A DNA stretch of 21,680 bases, from IMG/VR virus record IMGVR_UViG_3300009071_000089, positions 1 through 21,680 of that record; one strand, 5' to 3'. This DNA comes from a virus. The notes under the pieces were generated by a model. The model did not search any database, was not told where the DNA came from, and saw nothing but the letters and a program-made list of their open reading frames with translations. Positions 1 to 8,551 of the stretch are shown here, in pieces; within the stretch, counting starts at the first letter, position 1; each line of letters starts with the position of its first letter. A program made the position numbers and the translations under genes.

Positions 1-1
1 A

Positions 2-3000
2 GCATCTGGAACACCAGTAGATTTCACATTTTTAGGTGGAGGTACAATTGCAGCTGGTGGTAATACTCTTATTCTTGGTAATAGTGGAGATACAATAGAT
101 CTTTCAAATGCGACTATTGGAACAATAACGGCTTCTATATTTAAAGGCGGAGTGTTTGAAGGAGATGGTTCAAGTTTAACTAATCTTCCTTCTGCATTTA
201 CCCACGTAACAGCCTCAGGTAATATAAGTGCAAGTGGAGATATAACAGCAGCAACAGCTTCTGTTGAATATCTTAACGTAACAGCAGGTGGAAGTAATAC
301 TTCAGTAAATGTAGATGATTCTGTAAAATTACGAGCTGATGGTGTAATAACTTGGGGTGCTTCTGCAAATTATGGTGTTTTAACATGGGATTCTAATATT
401 GCTAGAGTATATGCAACCCCAACAGCTAAAAACCTATCATTAGGTGCTAATGGGGCTAATGACCATATTTATATATCACAATCAGGTAATGTTGGTATAG
501 GAACAACTTCACCAGCAGAAAAACTAACAGTAGAAGGTAATATAAGTGCAAGTGGAATGGGTACATTTGCCCAAGTTCGTATAGGTGAAAGTACTACTAC
601 AAACTATGGTTTAATAGTAGATTACCCAGACACTAGATTATTACAATTAAAAAGAGGTGGATCCACTAAATTTCAAGTTATAGCAGATAATGCCGATGGT
701 CAAGTAGATATATATGATAATTCTGGCAATAGTGATATTAGATTCCTAGCAGACGGTGATTCTTATTTTGCAAATAATCTTGGTATAGGAACAACTTCAC
801 CAGGAGAAAAATTAGAAGTAGTAGGTAATATAAGTGCAAGTGGAACAATTGTTGGTTCGAATTTAAGTGGTACAAACACAGGAGACCAAGACTTAAGTTC
901 ATATGCTACCTTAACAAATCTAAATGCGTCATCTTCTACTCTCCAATCAAATATTGACGCAAAGGCAAGTATCACTCAATTAAATGCTTCTTCATCTACA
1001 CTCCAATCAAATATTGACGGAAAGTTTGCTATAGATACGTCTACAGGTGAAAATATGATAGGAAGCCTTGATCCTGACTCAATAACTGGAACTTTGGTTG
1101 GGAGAACTGGCACTAACAATCCTGCAGGAACCTCACAAGATGGAGCCATTATAAACTTATATAAGTCGACTACAGAAGTTGCTCAAATATGGGTAGGAAT
1201 GTTTGGAGACAGAGGTCGAATGTACGTCAGAAATAAAGATGGTGGAAATTATCAAAATTGGATTAAAATAATTAATAAAACCGATCTAAACGCTTCATCG
1301 TCTGCCCTCCAATCAAATATTGACGGTAAATTAGCTTCATCTGCTGTAAGTACGTTTGGTGGAACTTTAATTGATGATGCCAACGCATCTACTGCCAGAG
1401 CAACACTAGAATTAGGATCTTCTGATGATGTTACCTTTGGTACAATCGCTGCAACAAGTTTGACTGTAACAAGTATAACATCTTCAATAGTAACTTCTAG
1501 TATACTTCAAACAGAAGGTTCAAACATTTTTGGAGATGCATCCTCAGATACACATACCTTTAATGGTAACGTAACGGCCTCAGGTAATATAAGTGCAAGT
1601 GGTATAGGTTATTTTAAAAATATTAGTATTGATGAAGCTTCACCAAATTCTAAACTACATGTAGGACTTGCAAATGAATATTCTGGTAAAGCTTTAACAT
1701 TAGAAAACTCACCAAGTGGTAGATTCCAAGCCTTTGGGTTTGATGGTGCAAATTCATTTTACACAGCTTATGCTCCTACCTTCGTTATAGGATATGGTGA
1801 ATCAACAGGAGCTAAACCAACTGTTGAAACTATAAAAATAAACCAAGCAGGTACAGTTGAATTTTTAAGCCATATAACAGCCTCAGGTAATATAAGTTCA
1901 AGTGGTAGAATTTATGGTACACACTTTGGAACTGGTAATGCTAATAGAAATGCATTAGATTTAGGAACCAATAACACAATGCAGTTTAGAGTTAATGATG
2001 GAAGTAGATTAACACTTACTCAAACTGTATTCAGGCCATCAACAGATGAAGCTGTAGCATTAGGTAGAACAGCTCAAAAATGGTCAGAACTAGTAGTTAA
2101 TCATGTAACAGCCTCAGGTAATATAATTTCAAGTGGAACTGGTACAAATACCTTTGGAGGTGATATAAACCTAGGTGCTAACCATATAGGCAGAGATGGA
2201 GACAACTATATAGGTTTTGAAACTGATAATCTAATTAAGTTTAGAGTTGCAGGAGCTACACAAGTAAAACTTTCTGATGGTGTTCTTTCACCTCAAACAG
2301 ACAGTGATGTTGATTTAGGAACAAATAGTGTTAGATTTGCAAACATCTATGGAGACACTTTATACGGTGATGGAAGTAACTTAACTAATATCCCAGTTGG
2401 AACTTCATTTACAAATATAAGCGCAAGTGGTTATGTGTCGGCATCAAAGTTAGCCTTTGGAGGGTCTGGTGATGGCTATTATATTGGAAAATCTGGTGGA
2501 GATGGAGAAGCTACTTCAGATTTAAGAATAGGATCTACAACTACAGGTAATACTATAGCAATGGAGTTATTTCATGGAACTAACCCAGTATCTTTAGGAA
2601 TAGATTACGATGGTGGTAATGCTCTTGCTTTTGTTGACAGTGTACACAGTAGTTTTGACTCTGTGTTACAATTTAAAACAGGAGGTAGTGAAAGATTTAG
2701 AATAGGTGCACTTGATTCTGATACTTTCCAAATTAAACCAGCAGCTGCGGCAAATGACGTTGAAATTACTGATAATTCTGGTGCAGTTATACTATATTCA
2801 GACACTAGTACAAAACGTATTGGTATAGGAACAAGCACCCCAACAAAAGCACTTCAAGTAACCGGTGCAATAAGTTCAAGTGGAGATATAAAAACAGAAG
2901 GAAACTTAGAAATTGGGGCAAATAGTACTAATGCAGATAGAACTTTAGTTATAAGAAATACTACTAAAACTACAACTATTAGTACTACCCCTGACGGTGA

Positions 3001-6000
3001 TAATGCAAAAACAATAATGAGAGGTGGAAATTATACTCATGCCTTACAATTAAAAGATAGCTATAACAATGTTGGTCAAAATGAAGCTGACTTATACTAC
3101 GCTAGATTAAATGGTGGTTATACGCATGAATCAAAACTAACATTATTTACTTCACAATCAGTTGGAGGATCATCAGCAGGTGCTACTACTACTATTGGAA
3201 CAGCTACTTCTTCTTTAACAGGTAATGTTGGTATAGGAACTACTACACCAAGTGAAAAGCTTCATGTAGCAGGAAATATAACTCTTGGTAATAATAAAAG
3301 ACTAACATTTGGAGATTCATCTGGTAATACCGGAACATCTATTACTTATGACTCTAATGCTCTATTTAAAATAACACAAGCAAACTCTGGTGAATTACGA
3401 CTTAACGCTGGTTTTAATGATAATTCAAGTAATAAAATCACCTTCCAAACTAGAGGTAGTTTAGAAAGAATGCGTATTACAAATGATGGCAATGTTGGTA
3501 TAGGAACAACCACACCAACTGGAAAACTTCACGTAAGTGGAGCCGTTGCAAACAGTGATTTTTATGTTTCCTCTTCAGGTAATGTTGGTATTGGAACTAC
3601 TGATCCCCAATATGCAAAACTACAAGTTAATGGAACAACGTTATTTCAAGGTGCATCACAAATCCAAGGTGATCTATCGTTAAGAGGTAATATAAAGGAT
3701 TTAAACCATGATGGAACGGCATTTGTAACTACTACAACAAGATATACAGGAGGTTCAGAATTAGGATTAGACTTAGATTTTGTTAGAAGTATAAACGCAA
3801 CTAATGGAGGTAACGTCGGTATTGGAACAACTACACCAGCAGAAAAATTAACAGTAGAAGGTAATATAAGTGCAAGTGGAGATTTAACAGCTGATGACGC
3901 AAGTCTTACTTCTTTAACAGTAGCATCTGACACTGACGCCCTAACAATATTGGGTAGAGCTAAATTTTCATCATATGTAAGTGATTACATGTATTTATCT
4001 CATTTTGATAATGGTAGTAGTACTAAATATGCTATAAACCAAAATGCAGCAGGTTCAACGTCTATAAATGCAGCATCAGGTCAAAATGTTAGTTTAAAAG
4101 TAAACAACTCTACCAAAGTAATACTTAAAGGAACCACTGGTAAAGTAGGTATAGGAACAACCTCACCATCAGAAATACTAACAGTAGAAGGTAATATAAG
4201 TGCAAGTGGAACAACATTTACACAATTATTAGAATTACCGTCAGGTGCAGCTGGTAGTAAGGGTATAAATTTAGGTACTTATACGCACATTTATGAATCT
4301 GGTGGTTTAAATTTTGATAGTGGAACTGGTACTAGACCTATCTATTTTAGAATTAATGGTACTAAAAAATTAGAATTAGATATAGCCGGGAATGTAACAG
4401 CCTCAGGTGATATAGTACTTCAAGGTACTGCTCCATCTATTAGGATACAAGACACAAGACAATTAAATAACCCAGATTGGGACAGTGTTAGTTTAGGTAA
4501 TATTGAATTTTATAGTTCTGATACAACATCTCCTGGAGCTAGAGTTTTATCTGAAATTGAGGCTTTTAGTAATAATTCAGCCGCGTCGGGTCCTAACTCA
4601 GACCTAATATTTAAAACCTCAGCAAACACAGACTCTTCACCCCAAACAAGATTAACAATAGGTCATGACGGGACATCCACATTTACTGGAGCTATAGTTG
4701 GAACATTAGGAACAGCAGCACAAACAAACATAACATCTTTAGGTCAATTAACTGCGCTAAATATTAATGGAAATCTTTTATTTGAAAATAATAAAGAATT
4801 AAGATGGAAAGATAGTGGCGGATCAGAAAGAACAATATTAGAGCTAACAAATGCAAATGATTTATATTTAGGAGGAAGTTACGCAGGTTCTTTAATATTT
4901 GTAGGAGGAGGATCATATGCAGAAGTAGCAAAATTTGATGATAGTGGCCATTTTGTTCAAGCAAGCGGAAAAAATCTAACTACTACTGAAATAACAGCCT
5001 CAAGCGATATAAGTGCAAGTGGTGAAATATTTGGTAATAGTCTTAAGTCAGATCAATATCTTTATTTAGGTGCTGATGCTAGTTTTTATCACGATGGTGC
5101 AAATATTATTAGAACTGACGATGTATTACACGCTAATGGAGATATACATGTGTTTGATAGAGTAGTTAATAGAGGTCAAACATCAAATTATATTGAGTTT
5201 GCAACTAATAAACAAACATTCAATGTTAATCAACCTACATTTACAGGCAATATAACATCCTCAGGTAATATAAGTTCAAGTGGTAATATTGTTGCAAATA
5301 ACGCAACTTTTGCAGGAACAGTAACTGCCAATGGTACTACATTAACTGGAGCAACGGATATATCAGGAAAGGCAAGCATTGTACAATTAAATGCTTCATC
5401 ATCTACACTCCAATCAAATATTGACGCAAAACAAGATACAATTTCTAGTGGTAATAGATTAAATGCTAATTTAATTGGTAGTGATGGTAGTATAGGTAAT
5501 ACTGAATTTGGTAGATTAAATGGCGTAGATTTTAATATTAAGACAGAGGTAGATGGAAAGGCAAGTATTGTACAATTAAATACATCATCATCTGCTCTTC
5601 AATCAAACATTGATGGAAAACAAGCATCATTAACATTTGGAAAGAGTAGTGGAAACGCTTTAAAATCAGAAGAAGCTCTAACAACAAATGATATTCTTTT
5701 AATGGGTAGTTCTCATGTTAAAGGAAGGACATATGAACAGTTAAAATCCGATATATCATTAAACAATGTAGAAAATACTGCAATATCAACTTTTGCTGGT
5801 AGTTCAAATATTACAACAGTAGGAACTATTGGAACTGGTACTTGGCAAGGTACTGCCATTGCTTCAGCATATCTAGATTCAGATACAGCCCATTTGTCAG
5901 GAACACAAACATTTTCCGGAGCAAAAACATTTAGTAGTAATATTACAGCTAATGGAAATATTGTAGGTGACAATGGTACTAATATAACAGGTATAAACTC

Positions 6001-6811
6001 TATTGAAGTAGGAGATGGAATTGCAAATAGTACAGACAATACTACAAAACTTACAATTTCAAATAATACGCTAGAATTTTTAATTGCTGATGATACTGCA
6101 CTTGAAATAGATGCAAATAATATGACTGTTAGTAGAAATATAATAGCTAATAGTAATATATCAGCATCAGGAAATATAAGTTCAAGTGGAACAATACTAG
6201 GATTAACAGGATCATTTAGTACTTTAACAGGAGATACTAGCCAAGGAACAAGTTTAGAAGTGGCAGGACCTATCACAGGTTCAATTATAAAATCTACAAA
6301 TGATTCAGGGTTTGTTGGTACACCATTGATTGTACATCAATTTATGGCATACTTACCTAGTTTTACTGATGGTAATTTTTATTATGGTCATAATACTTAT
6401 GGTCCTTATCACCATGTTTGGACTAATAATTTATCATCAGAACCTACGGATATGTCTGGTTTAGGAGCAGCTAGACATGCTCACTTTATGCATATTGTAC
6501 CTGTTAATATGAAAAATATTTCACTTAAAGGAACAGTACAAGCAAGTAACACGGCTGCTGATACAGTTTCAGTAAAAATTTATAAAACAACAAGATCTAA
6601 TAGTACTACATCAACTAACTCAACTTTAACTTTATTAGGTACAGCAACATCTGATAATATTGATAATGCAAACCATTGCTTTAATATGGACATGTCATCA
6701 ACTTCAACCATAAATGCTGGAGAAGCACTGGTATTACTACTTATTCCAACAGGAACATCCTGTGCTATAAGAGCAAATTGGACACTTTACGGATACACAA
6801 ACGGAATATAA
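2..6811 (+). CDS. Giant tail-fibre/adhesin protein with GNISASG repeats, 5'-partial
   Basis: This is a very long, Gly/Ser/Thr/Asn-rich protein of about 2269 visible residues, most likely a trimeric fibre that binds the host surface. The frame is open from base 2, and the first codons read ASG, the end of another repeat, so the true start lies left of the window; the GTG at 152 is internal. Three repeat types are visible: (N)ISASG/ISSSG units, often preceded by TASG; longer units of the form NVGIGTTSPAEKL...; and LNASSSTLQSNID units near 920-1023, 1285-1330 and 5386-5620. The phrases SGTNTGDQDLSSYAT and GTWQGTAIASAYLD are typical of marine T4-like fibres. The last ~170 residues (from about base 6310) lack repeats and are probably the receptor-binding tip. 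There is no S74 chaperone-type end that I can recognise. The fibre role is a family-level inference from composition and repeats. Confidence 0.85.
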   Translation, partial: ASGTPVDFTFLGGGTIAAGGNTLILGNSGDTIDLSNATIGTITASIFKGGVFEGDGSSLTNLPSAFTHVTASGNISASGDITAATASVEYLNVTAGGSNTSVNVDDSVKLRADGVITWGASANYGVLTWDSNIARVYATPTAKNLSLGANGANDHIYISQSGNVGIGTTSPAEKLTVEGNISASGMGTFAQVRIGESTTTNYGLIVDYPDTRLLQLKRGGSTKFQVIADNADGQVDIYDNSGNSDIRFLADGDSYFANNLGIGTTSPGEKLEVVGNISASGTIVGSNLSGTNTGDQDLSSYATLTNLNASSSTLQSNIDAKASITQLNASSSTLQSNIDGKFAIDTSTGENMIGSLDPDSITGTLVGRTGTNNPAGTSQDGAIINLYKSTTEVAQIWVGMFGDRGRMYVRNKDGGNYQNWIKIINKTDLNASSSALQSNIDGKLASSAVSTFGGTLIDDANASTARATLELGSSDDVTFGTIAATSLTVTSITSSIVTSSILQTEGSNIFGDASSDTHTFNGNVTASGNISASGIGYFKNISIDEASPNSKLHVGLANEYSGKALTLENSPSGRFQAFGFDGANSFYTAYAPTFVIGYGESTGAKPTVETIKINQAGTVEFLSHITASGNISSSGRIYGTHFGTGNANRNALDLGTNNTMQFRVNDGSRLTLTQTVFRPSTDEAVALGRTAQKWSELVVNHVTASGNIISSGTGTNTFGGDINLGANHIGRDGDNYIGFETDNLIKFRVAGATQVKLSDGVLSPQTDSDVDLGTNSVRFANIYGDTLYGDGSNLTNIPVGTSFTNISASGYVSASKLAFGGSGDGYYIGKSGGDGEATSDLRIGSTTTGNTIAMELFHGTNPVSLGIDYDGGNALAFVDSVHSSFDSVLQFKTGGSERFRIGALDSDTFQIKPAAAANDVEITDNSGAVILYSDTSTKRIGIGTSTPTKALQVTGAISSSGDIKTEGNLEIGANSTNADRTLVIRNTTKTTTISTTPDGDNAKTIMRGGNYTHALQLKDSYNNVGQNEADLYYARLNGGYTHESKLTLFTSQSVGGSSAGATTTIGTATSSLTGNVGIGTTTPSEKLHVAGNITLGNNKRLTFGDSSGNTGTSITYDSNALFKITQANSGELRLNAGFNDNSSNKITFQTRGSLERMRITNDGNVGIGTTTPTGKLHVSGAVANSDFYVSSSGNVGIGTTDPQYAKLQVNGTTLFQGASQIQGDLSLRGNIKDLNHDGTAFVTTTTRYTGGSELGLDLDFVRSINATNGGNVGIGTTTPAEKLTVEGNISASGDLTADDASLTSLTVASDTDALTILGRAKFSSYVSDYMYLSHFDNGSSTKYAINQNAAGSTSINAASGQNVSLKVNNSTKVILKGTTGKVGIGTTSPSEILTVEGNISASGTTFTQLLELPSGAAGSKGINLGTYTHIYESGGLNFDSGTGTRPIYFRINGTKKLELDIAGNVTASGDIVLQGTAPSIRIQDTRQLNNPDWDSVSLGNIEFYSSDTTSPGARVLSEIEAFSNNSAASGPNSDLIFKTSANTDSSPQTRLTIGHDGTSTFTGAIVGTLGTAAQTNITSLGQLTALNINGNLLFENNKELRWKDSGGSERTILELTNANDLYLGGSYAGSLIFVGGGSYAEVAKFDDSGHFVQASGKNLTTTEITASSDISASGEIFGNSLKSDQYLYLGADASFYHDGANIIRTDDVLHANGDIHVFDRVVNRGQTSNYIEFATNKQTFNVNQPTFTGNITSSGNISSSGNIVANNATFAGTVTANGTTLTGATDISGKASIVQLNASSSTLQSNIDAKQDTISSGNRLNANLIGSDGSIGNTEFGRLNGVDFNIKTEVDGKASIVQLNTSSSALQSNIDGKQASLTFGKSSGNALKSEEALTTNDILLMGSSHVKGRTYEQLKSDISLNNVENTAISTFAGSSNITTVGTIGTGTWQGTAIASAYLDSDTAHLSGTQTFSGAKTFSSNITANGNIVGDNGTNITGINSIEVGDGIANSTDNTTKLTISNNTLEFLIADDTALEIDANNMTVSRNIIANSNISASGNISSSGTILGLTGSFSTLTGDTSQGTSLEVAGPITGSIIKSTNDSGFVGTPLIVHQFMAYLPSFTDGNFYYGHNTYGPYHHVWTNNLSSEPTDMSGLGAARHAHFMHIVPVNMKNISLKGTVQASNTAADTVSVKIYKTTRSNSTTSTNSTLTLLGTATSDNIDNANHCFNMDMSSTSTINAGEALVLLLIPTGTSCAIRANWTLYGYTNGI
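485..556 (+). repeat. 72-base fibre repeat, copy A (NVGIGTTSPAEKL unit)
   Basis: This copy encodes N-V-G-I-G-T-T-S-P-A-E-K-L followed by TVEGNISASG. Near-identical in-frame copies lie at 3809-3880 (about five base differences) and 4139-4210, with a shorter related copy at 776-844 and more diverged ones starting near 2822, 3221, 3488 and 3578. All keep the reading frame. Confidence 0.85.
776..844 (+). repeat. Fibre repeat, copy B (NLGIGTTSPGEKL unit)
   Basis: This is an in-frame variant of the unit at 485-556, again ending in GNISASG. It begins with NLGIG where other copies have NVGIG, and has EVVGN in place of TVEGN. It is part of the fibre coding region, not a separate element. Confidence 0.8.
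918..1023 (+). repeat. Tandem LNASSSTLQSNID coding repeat
   Basis: Two tandem copies of a unit reading L-N-A-S-S-S-T-L-Q-S-N-I-D occur here inside the fibre gene. Single copies follow near 1285-1330, 5386-5430 and 5575-5620. The spacing of leucine and isoleucine suggests short helical or coiled trimerisation segments separating beta-rich modules. That structural reading is inference. Confidence 0.75.
3809..3880 (+). repeat. 72-base fibre repeat, copy C
   Basis: This in-frame copy of the unit at 485-556 encodes the same amino acids, and its few differences are mostly silent. It lies 3.3 kb from copy A and 330 bases from copy D, so recombination between copies would delete or duplicate whole fibre modules without a frameshift. 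Confidence 0.85.
4139..4210 (+). repeat. 72-base fibre repeat, copy D
   Basis: This in-frame copy of the unit at 485-556 begins with KVGIG and has SEIL in place of AEKL. The second half, encoding TVEGNISASG, is identical at DNA level to copy C. Confidence 0.85.
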
Positions 6812-6815
6812 AATT

Positions 6816-7007
6816 ATGAGCGATATTACAAAAATAAATGACAATATAAACACACAAGTAAGTGGTTCAAATAAATCATATACTTTATTAGATACAATGT
6901 TAAAAGATAATGATATTATTTCAGAAGACCATTATATGTTAGCTATTAAACTTTTAAAAGAAAAAATAGACGAACTTGTTGTTGAAGTAAATAAACTTAA
7001 AGGCTAA
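6816..7007 (+). CDS. Small hypothetical protein after the giant fibre gene
   Basis: This 63-residue acidic/lysine-rich protein begins four bases after the fibre stop codon. The second half (about residues 28-63) has regular leucine/isoleucine spacing consistent with one amphipathic helix or short coiled coil ending in EVNKLKG. I do not recognise the family. Its place between the fibre and the methyltransferase, with no promoter space, suggests co-expression with the adhesion genes, possibly as a fibre accessory or oligomerisation factor, but nothing in the sequence shows this. The ribosome binding site is weak (GGA near 6803). Confidence 0.6.
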   Translation: MSDITKINDNINTQVSGSNKSYTLLDTMLKDNDIISEDHYMLAIKLLKEKIDELVVEVNKLKG

Positions 7008-7009
7008 TA

Positions 7010-7576
7010 ATGAGTTATTTAACCAGATCATTAACGTTTAACTCTTCTAAAATATATTATGCAGATACGTCTTTTGGAGGAGAATTTGAAGTCATGATGG
7101 ACTGGGAGCATCCTTTAATGTCAGCTTCAGCTGCATACGTTTGTGAAAATGGCGGAAATATATTAGAAATAGGATTTGGTATGGGAATATCAGCAGGTTA
7201 TATACAATCTCATTCAATTACAACGCATACTATAATAGAAAATCATCCAGATATAATTCCAAAAGCTCAATCATGGGCATCAACAAAATCTAACGTAACT
7301 ATTATAACAGGTAGTTGGTATGATGTTAAAGATTCTTTGTCAACATATGACGGCATATTTTATGATACTTTTGGAGATATAGATATGAAACACTTTAGTT
7401 CATCTTTAAGTAGTTTGACAAAATCAAATACAAAAGTAACTTGGTGGAATAATAATACCGATGAAACTAATTATTATAATATACCTAACGTTAATTATCA
7501 GGTAATAACAGTAGATCCGCCAAGCAATAGTTATTTTAATAATACAACTTATTATTTACCAAAAAAAGAATTTTAA
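7010..7576 (+). CDS. SAM-dependent methyltransferase resembling guanidinoacetate methyltransferase (GAMT)
   Basis: This 188-residue protein has a class I methyltransferase core. Residues 52-59 read LEIGFGMG (SAM-binding loop, motif I), and an acidic residue at about 77 (IIEN) ends the second strand. The resemblance to animal GAMT is unusually specific. W-E-x-P at residues 32-35 matches the GAMT WETP site that contributes a substrate-binding Glu, YDGIFYDTF at 113-121 matches GAMT FDGILYDTY, whose Asp binds the guanidino group, and VDPPSNSYF...YYLP near the end matches the GAMT VPPADCRYYAFP tail. It is shorter than GAMT (about 236 residues), lacking part of the N-terminus and the region before the last strands. 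The substrate is unknown; a guanidino or arginine-side-chain acceptor is plausible from the conserved residues. It is followed without a gap by a structural gene, so it may modify a fibre or surface component. The start is ATG with AAAGG upstream. Confidence 0.8.
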   Translation: MSYLTRSLTFNSSKIYYADTSFGGEFEVMMDWEHPLMSASAAYVCENGGNILEIGFGMGISAGYIQSHSITTHTIIENHPDIIPKAQSWASTKSNVTIITGSWYDVKDSLSTYDGIFYDTFGDIDMKHFSSSLSSLTKSNTKVTWWNNNTDETNYYNIPNVNYQVITVDPPSNSYFNNTTYYLPKKEF

Positions 7577-8206
7577 ATGGCAACACAAAATTTAAACGTA
7601 GGATACTTTATACAAGGAGACGTTGGGTCTAGCGCTCAAAATGCGCATGGCCAAGCATCAGGAACAGCAAATAGCACGGGAGGTGGTCAACCAAATGCAA
7701 TACAATATTATCAATCTTCAGGTAGAGGTGGAGGAACTTTTAGATATAGTAGAACTTTTCTTAATTTTGATACATCAGGAATTACAGCAACAACAGGAGC
7801 AGTAACTTTATCTATTCCTGGAGTAACAAATGCAGACGCTAAAGTTTATGCTGTAAAAAGTACACATTCAACTCCTATACTTGCTAGTGGTGATGATTTT
7901 AATAACATTGATGTAAATACATTATACAGTAGTCTTACAACGTGGGGTACAAGTACAAATACTATAACTTTAAATGCTACTGCTATAGCCCAGATTGAAA
8001 ATGAAAATGATTTTGATGTAGCTTTACTACTAGAAGATGATGTTAATAATACAGCCTCACCATTAGAAGAAGATGGTGATTTATCTTGTGGAGTAAATTT
8101 TGGTGGTACAATTACAATAAATTATACAGCAGCTACAGTATCTCCTCCGTATGTTATTTTTAATTCAGGAAAATACAAAATAACGGCTGGTAAAATAAAA
8201 ATATAA
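7577..8206 (+). CDS. Beta-rich structural protein, DNRLRE-like
   Basis: This 209-residue Gly/Ser/Thr/Asn-rich protein has no catalytic motif. The segment around residues 48-69 (GRGGGTFRYSRTFLNFDTSGI) resembles the strand pair of DNRLRE/jelly-roll domains found in secreted and phage adhesion proteins, and the following alternating hydrophobic pattern (VTLSIPGV, AKVYAVKS) fits a beta sandwich. The C-terminus is a short basic tail ending in ITAGKIKI. Its start codon touches the methyltransferase stop codon, so the two are probably translated together. A virion-surface or fibre-attached role is inferred from composition and neighbours; the exact family is uncertain. Confidence 0.65.
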   Translation: MATQNLNVGYFIQGDVGSSAQNAHGQASGTANSTGGGQPNAIQYYQSSGRGGGTFRYSRTFLNFDTSGITATTGAVTLSIPGVTNADAKVYAVKSTHSTPILASGDDFNNIDVNTLYSSLTTWGTSTNTITLNATAIAQIENENDFDVALLLEDDVNNTASPLEEDGDLSCGVNFGGTITINYTAATVSPPYVIFNSGKYKITAGKIKI

Positions 8207-8212
8207 AAAACT

Positions 8213-8225
8213 TGATATTTATATA
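8213..8225. promoter_or_regulatory. AT-rich start-site motif TGATATTTATATA
   Basis: The motif overlaps the first base of the ATG of the next gene, which has no Shine-Dalgarno sequence. The same word recurs at 10591-10603 and, in shortened form, at 15484-15494 and 18965-18975. On the minus strand it contains TATAAATA, the T4 late-promoter element. The function is not shown by the sequence. Confidence 0.4.
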
Positions 8226-8551
8226 TGACTCAAATTGTAACTAAAATAAAATGGAATGAAGCCAATTTTTTGTGGAACTCTAATCCATATACTTGGGATG
8301 AAGTCCAACTAGTTCAAGAAATAGAGCAAGAATTAGATGGTGATTCTTCAGAAACAAGCGTTGCAAAAATTGTTGATGAGCTACCTAAAGAAAAGAAAGA
8401 AAAACTTATTCATCTTGTTATGCGAAAAAAAGGAATTAAAGTATATGACAAAATGAAAACAACAAAAGACGTTGCCATAACAGCAAAAGACGTTAAATTG
8501 TTAATAAAAGATGTAAAGGCCTTTATAACGGCGGAGAATATTGATGTATAA
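8225..8551 (+). CDS. Hypothetical phage protein, lysine-rich C-terminus
   Basis: This is a 108-residue protein. The N-terminal third is tryptophan-rich (KWNEANFLWNSNPYTWDEV), a pattern I associate with small conserved proteins of marine T4-like phages. The middle is acidic, and residues 57-108 are lysine-rich with repeated K-D-V units (KDVAITAKDVKLLIKDV). There is no recognisable enzyme motif or membrane segment. The ATG follows directly on the AT-rich motif with no Shine-Dalgarno sequence, unlike most genes here. Its end overlaps the start of the next gene by 8 bases, implying translational coupling. The function is unknown; a virion or assembly role is likely only from position. Confidence 0.7.
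   Translation: MTQIVTKIKWNEANFLWNSNPYTWDEVQLVQEIEQELDGDSSETSVAKIVDELPKEKKEKLIHLVMRKKGIKVYDKMKTTKDVAITAKDVKLLIKDVKAFITAENIDV

Noticed and set aside
152-154. GTG as the start of the giant fibre gene
   Set aside because: The frame is open to the window edge and codes typical fibre sequence upstream (ASG, then a Gly/Thr-rich stretch), so the gene begins outside the window.
218-6190. Regularly recurring short repeats that could suggest a CRISPR array
   Set aside because: Repeats are irregularly spaced, degenerate, all in one open reading frame and encode the GNISASG fibre unit; no spacer structure or cas gene is present.
5713-6276. Long minus-strand open frame (187 codons) opposite the giant fibre, and similar ones elsewhere
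   Set aside because: It runs antisense to strong coding sequence, has a hydrophobic low-complexity translation, and has no supporting ribosome site or known motif; it is a by-product of the Ser/Thr/Asn codon pattern on the other strand.
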